64,000 nucleotides of DNA from Bacteroidales bacterium UBA5349 (GTDB lineage: Bacteria > Bacteroidota > Bacteroidia > Bacteroidales > Tenuifilaceae). The DNA lies in contig DHQB01000005.1 of the NCBI GenBank assembly GCA_002410065.1, forward strand, positions 1-64,000, read 5' to 3'. Made by a program: the position numbers and the translations under genes. Shown piece after piece: positions 62,564-64,000 of the stretch. The notes under the pieces were generated by a model that was not told where the DNA came from, made no database searches, and saw nothing but the letters and a program-made list of their open reading frames with translations. The stretch's first letter is position 1; each line of letters starts with the position of its first letter.

Positions 62564-63277
62564 ATGGACTTCTTACAAACCCTTGTCGATAATTCTCAGT
62601 TCCCAATTTTCACTGCCTTTATTTTAGGATTAATGACAGCAATAAGCCCATGCCCATTGGCCACCAACATTACTGCCATTGGATACATAAGCAAGGATAT
62701 TGATAACAAGACAAAAATCTTTTTAAACGGGTTACTATACACTTTAGGACGCGTTATCAGTTACTCAGTTTTGGGAATTATACTAATCGCTATTTTAAAG
62801 CAAGGGGCAAGCATTTACAGGGTACAAAAAGCAATAAGTGAATATGGGGAGATGTTTATTGGACCATTTCTAATAGTTGTTGGAGTGCTTATGCTTGATG
62901 TAATTAAGCTAAACATTTCATCATCAGGTCGCCTTTCAGATAAGGCACAGAATAAAATGGCAGGGGGCAGTGTTTGGAGCGTTTTGCTATTGGGAATAAT
63001 TTTTGCCTTGGCTTTTTGCCCATACAGCGGCGTTCTATACTTCGGCGGATTAATTCCCCTTTCTGTAACAGCTCAAATGGGCTACTTTCTTCCTCTCGTA
63101 TTTGCCTTTGCAACTGGGTTACCTGTGGTTATTGTGGCATGGATATTAGCCTTTAGCGTTTCGGGCATTGGAACGTTTTATAATAGAATTAAAACCTTCG
63201 AAAAATGGTTTCGAAGGGTTGTTGCACTGATTTTTATACTTGTTGGTATTTACTACATTTTTGTGGTGTACCTCTAA
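62564..63277 (+). CDS. ArsG-like / DsbD-CcdA family membrane protein
   Basis: This 237-residue protein has about six membrane helices and the CcdA/DsbD-like cysteine motifs AISPCPLATN in the first helix and LAFCPYSGVLYF in the fourth. The DsbD family carries electrons across the membrane by disulfide exchange; the ArsG branch is proposed to export aromatic arsenicals. Which applies here is undetermined. It is 12 nt after the ArsF-like gene and 11 nt before the permease gene, so they form an operon. Confidence 0.8.
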   Translation: MDFLQTLVDNSQFPIFTAFILGLMTAISPCPLATNITAIGYISKDIDNKTKIFLNGLLYTLGRVISYSVLGIILIAILKQGASIYRVQKAISEYGEMFIGPFLIVVGVLMLDVIKLNISSSGRLSDKAQNKMAGGSVWSVLLLGIIFALAFCPYSGVLYFGGLIPLSVTAQMGYFLPLVFAFATGLPVVIVAWILAFSVSGIGTFYNRIKTFEKWFRRVVALIFILVGIYYIFVVYL

Positions 63278-63288
63278 AAACTCAAATA

Positions 63289-64000
63289 ATGGAAGCAAAA
63301 AAAGAGTTTAAAATCCTATTCTGGGTTGTGTTTTTCTTTGCATTGGTATTCTTTATGCCAATAGATAGCGCAAGCTTTCGCACTGCAGTTGATGCCACTC
63401 TTGACCTAGCCAAGTGGTATGCGCAGGAGCACCTAGTGCTATGTTTGCTGCCAGCATTCTTTATTGCGGGGGTAATATCGGTTTTTGTTAGTCAGGGTGC
63501 TGTACTAAAGTACTTTGGAGCAAACGCTAAAAAATGGTTAGCCTACACGGTAGCCTCTGTTTCTGGAACAATTTTGGCCGTGTGCAGCTGCACAATTCTT
63601 CCCCTATTCTCAAGTATTCACAAGCGTGGTGCAGGATTAGGCCCAGCGGTTGCCTTTCTTTATTCGGGACCAGCCATTAACATTCTGGCCATTATTTTAA
63701 CCGCCCGAATTCTAGGTTTCGAAATGGGTGTAGCGCGTGTTATTGGCGCTGTTACCTTTGCCGTTGTAATTGGCAGTATTATGTCGATAATATACCGCAA
63801 AGAGGAAAAAGCGAAAAGGGAAGAGCAAATGAACATTCAGTTACCGCCCGAGAGCCGTCCAATGTGGCAAACCTCTTTTCACTTTTTTATTCTTGTATTG
63901 ATACTAGTTTTTGCCAATTGGGGCAAGCCCTCAAGCGACGATACCAGCGGACTTTGGTTCTTTATCTGGAGCAATAAGTGGTACATAACCAGTATCTTCG
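63289..64000 (+). CDS. Permease, UPF0718/ArsP-like (3' end beyond window)
   Basis: The frame is open from ATG 63289 to the window end, so at least 237 residues are seen and the C-terminus is missing. It has several membrane helices and the motif CSCTILPLF, plus GPAVAFLYSGPAINILAI, typical of UPF0718 permeases that include the methylarsenite exporter ArsP. Position after ArsR, thioredoxin, ArsF-like and ArsG-like genes supports metalloid or organoarsenical export. The partial protein carries no visible frameshift. Confidence 0.85.
   Translation, partial: MEAKKEFKILFWVVFFFALVFFMPIDSASFRTAVDATLDLAKWYAQEHLVLCLLPAFFIAGVISVFVSQGAVLKYFGANAKKWLAYTVASVSGTILAVCSCTILPLFSSIHKRGAGLGPAVAFLYSGPAINILAIILTARILGFEMGVARVIGAVTFAVVIGSIMSIIYRKEEKAKREEQMNIQLPPESRPMWQTSFHFFILVLILVFANWGKPSSDDTSGLWFFIWSNKWYITSIF

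Noticed and set aside
1..64000. CRISPR arrays, insertion sequences, rRNA genes
   Set aside because: No regularly spaced repeat array, transposase-like protein or rRNA sequence was seen on either strand.

Overview
The window reads as chromosome from a Bacteroidota bacterium, most likely order Bacteroidales or a close relative. Support: the lineage's promoter form (TTG, about 20 nt, TAnnTTTG) recurs upstream of genes; Shine-Dalgarno sequences are mostly absent; the gene set includes a TonB-dependent receptor with a carboxypeptidase-regulatory-like N-terminus, DUF4369-type thioredoxin lipoproteins, LpxH, a Y_Y_Y/SpoIIE sensor, a long-tailed ribosomal protein S16, a glycogen synthase-phosphorylase fusion, and GH57/GH133 glycogen genes. 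No species is claimed.

Layout. 1-7.2 kb: tRNA-Gly(CCC), clpX, then a leftward block (two thioredoxin-fold lipoproteins, lpxH, a nucleoside-recognition membrane protein, thyA, folA). 7.4-16.4 kb: a rightward glycogen/alpha-glucan cluster (debranching enzyme, GT4 glycosyltransferase, GH57 hydrolase, 1416-residue synthase-phosphorylase fusion). 16.5-28.1 kb: housekeeping (ribF, ahcY, tsaC-type, thioesterase, rimM/rpsP, dnaE, trxA, LOG protein, ribD, prmC). 28.1-37.6 kb: an accessory island between prmC and recX. It holds a type III restriction-modification operon with two extra genes between mod and res (a PIN-GNAT-PUA-like fusion and an ASCH protein), then a Panacea-type toxin-antitoxin pair and a DUF1778/GNAT (TacAT-like) pair. 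The two toxin-antitoxin modules are bracketed by repeats, and each has a dyad operator over its promoter. 37.6-60 kb: core genes again (recX, prfB with its programmed frameshift, hppA, a TonB receptor, a SpoIIE sensor, comM-type ATPase, HIT protein, greA, lipoproteins, an LTA-synthase-like protein, BFN nuclease, CNT transporter, AlbA_2 protein, serpin, rlmN). 60-64 kb: a frameshifted GxxExxY gene inside inverted repeats, a divergent ferredoxin-reductase-like gene, and an ArsR-controlled operon (small thioredoxin, ArsF-like lipoprotein, ArsG-like permease, ArsP/UPF0718-like permease cut by the window end).

How the genes work together. The glycogen cluster can build, trim and phosphorolyse intracellular alpha-glucan. 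The island combines DNA modification, cleavage and possible modified-base readers with two addiction/defence modules. The last operon looks like metalloid or organoarsenical detoxification with thiol-redox helpers.

The best candidate for an undescribed system is the four-gene type III operon. Next come the repeat-bracketed toxin-antitoxin cassettes. All functions are read from sequence motifs only; no database search was possible.
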